Positions 5,388-5,480 of a stretch of 5,480 nucleotides of DNA are shown here, piece by piece. The stretch comes from RGIG7213 sp045636245. Its GTDB lineage: Bacteria; Bacillota; Clostridia; Oscillospirales; CAG-272. The stretch covers positions 1 to 5,480 of the forward strand of contig JAZTXA010000012.1 of assembly GCA_045636245.1 (NCBI GenBank), in the 5' to 3' direction. The notes beneath the pieces were generated by a model. The model made no database searches and was not told the origin of the DNA. It saw nothing but the letters and a program-made list of their open reading frames with translations. A program made the position numbers and the translations under genes. The stretch's first letter is position 1, and each line of letters starts with the position of its first letter.

Positions 5388-5480
5388 AACATACAGAAGT
5401 TACCCTTGTACCCTTGGCTGCCGATGATCGCGAGCAGTTTATACTGGACAATCAATGGTCGTTTAAGTTTGGTGCGTTGG
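5384..5480 (+). CDS. GNAT-family N-acetyltransferase, N-terminal part only
   Basis: The gene begins with ATG overlapping the MATE stop by four bases (ATGA), with AGGAG eight bases upstream. It is cut by the window end after 32 complete codons. The visible residues (TEVTLVPLAADDREQFILDNQWSF within them) show the beta1-loop-alpha1 start typical of GNAT acetyltransferases, in which a short strand ending in L-x-P is followed by a helix beginning DREQF. The acetyl-CoA-binding motif lies outside the window, so the family call rests on this N-terminal pattern alone. As the second gene of the exporter operon it would be co-expressed under the same attenuator and may modify a compound related to the exported one, which is inference. 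Confidence 0.7.
   Translation, partial: MKHTEVTLVPLAADDREQFILDNQWSFKFGAL

Overview
The window looks like chromosomal DNA of an anaerobic, low-to-moderate GC Bacillota species, most likely a gut-type clostridium. The reasons are a reverse rubrerythrin with a PerR-type repressor, strong AGGAGG ribosome binding sites, consensus TTGACA/TATAAT and extended -10 promoters, a CCA-encoding tRNA and a clostridial-type MATE exporter. Base composition is patchy: the perR-rubrerythrin pair is GC-rich, while genes at 268-618, 2247-2783 and 2927-3835 are AT-rich and look like accessory genes.

Layout. 1-267 has no intact gene. It holds the last 18 codons of a second, AT-rich rubrerythrin (minus strand) joined to unrelated AT-rich sequence. 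268-618 (minus) is a small membrane protein with its own promoter. 785-1804 (minus) is a two-gene operon: a PerR-like Fur-family repressor followed 24 bases later by a reverse rubrerythrin. Its near-consensus promoter overlaps a perfect 7-1-7 Per-box-like palindrome, and a terminator follows at about 727-755. Divergent from it, a strong promoter at 1934-1962 reads into a collapsed tRNA-Ala copy (1982-2032) and an intact tRNA-Ala(GGC) at 2071-2146. The intact tRNA is bracketed by a 15-bp inverted repeat. Two AT-rich plus-strand genes follow: an unrecognised 178-residue protein and a 302-residue protein with ankyrin-like repeats at its N-terminus. A strong terminator ends that block.

The most interesting region is 3888-4040. 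A consensus promoter drives a leader of about 118 bases with a compact GC-rich fold, then a small hairpin that is mutually exclusive with a 13-bp intrinsic terminator, then a MATE-family multidrug exporter gene. A GNAT-type acetyltransferase gene overlaps the exporter by 4 bases and runs off the window. This is the layout of a transcription-attenuating riboswitch. By position and gene partner the best candidate is the guanidine-IV (mepA-motif) class, though this could not be checked against the consensus here.

How the genes work together: PerR and rubrerythrin form a self-regulated peroxide-defence unit. The leader, exporter and acetyltransferase form a ligand-controlled efflux/detoxification unit. 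The AT-rich genes between them have no clear functional link to either.
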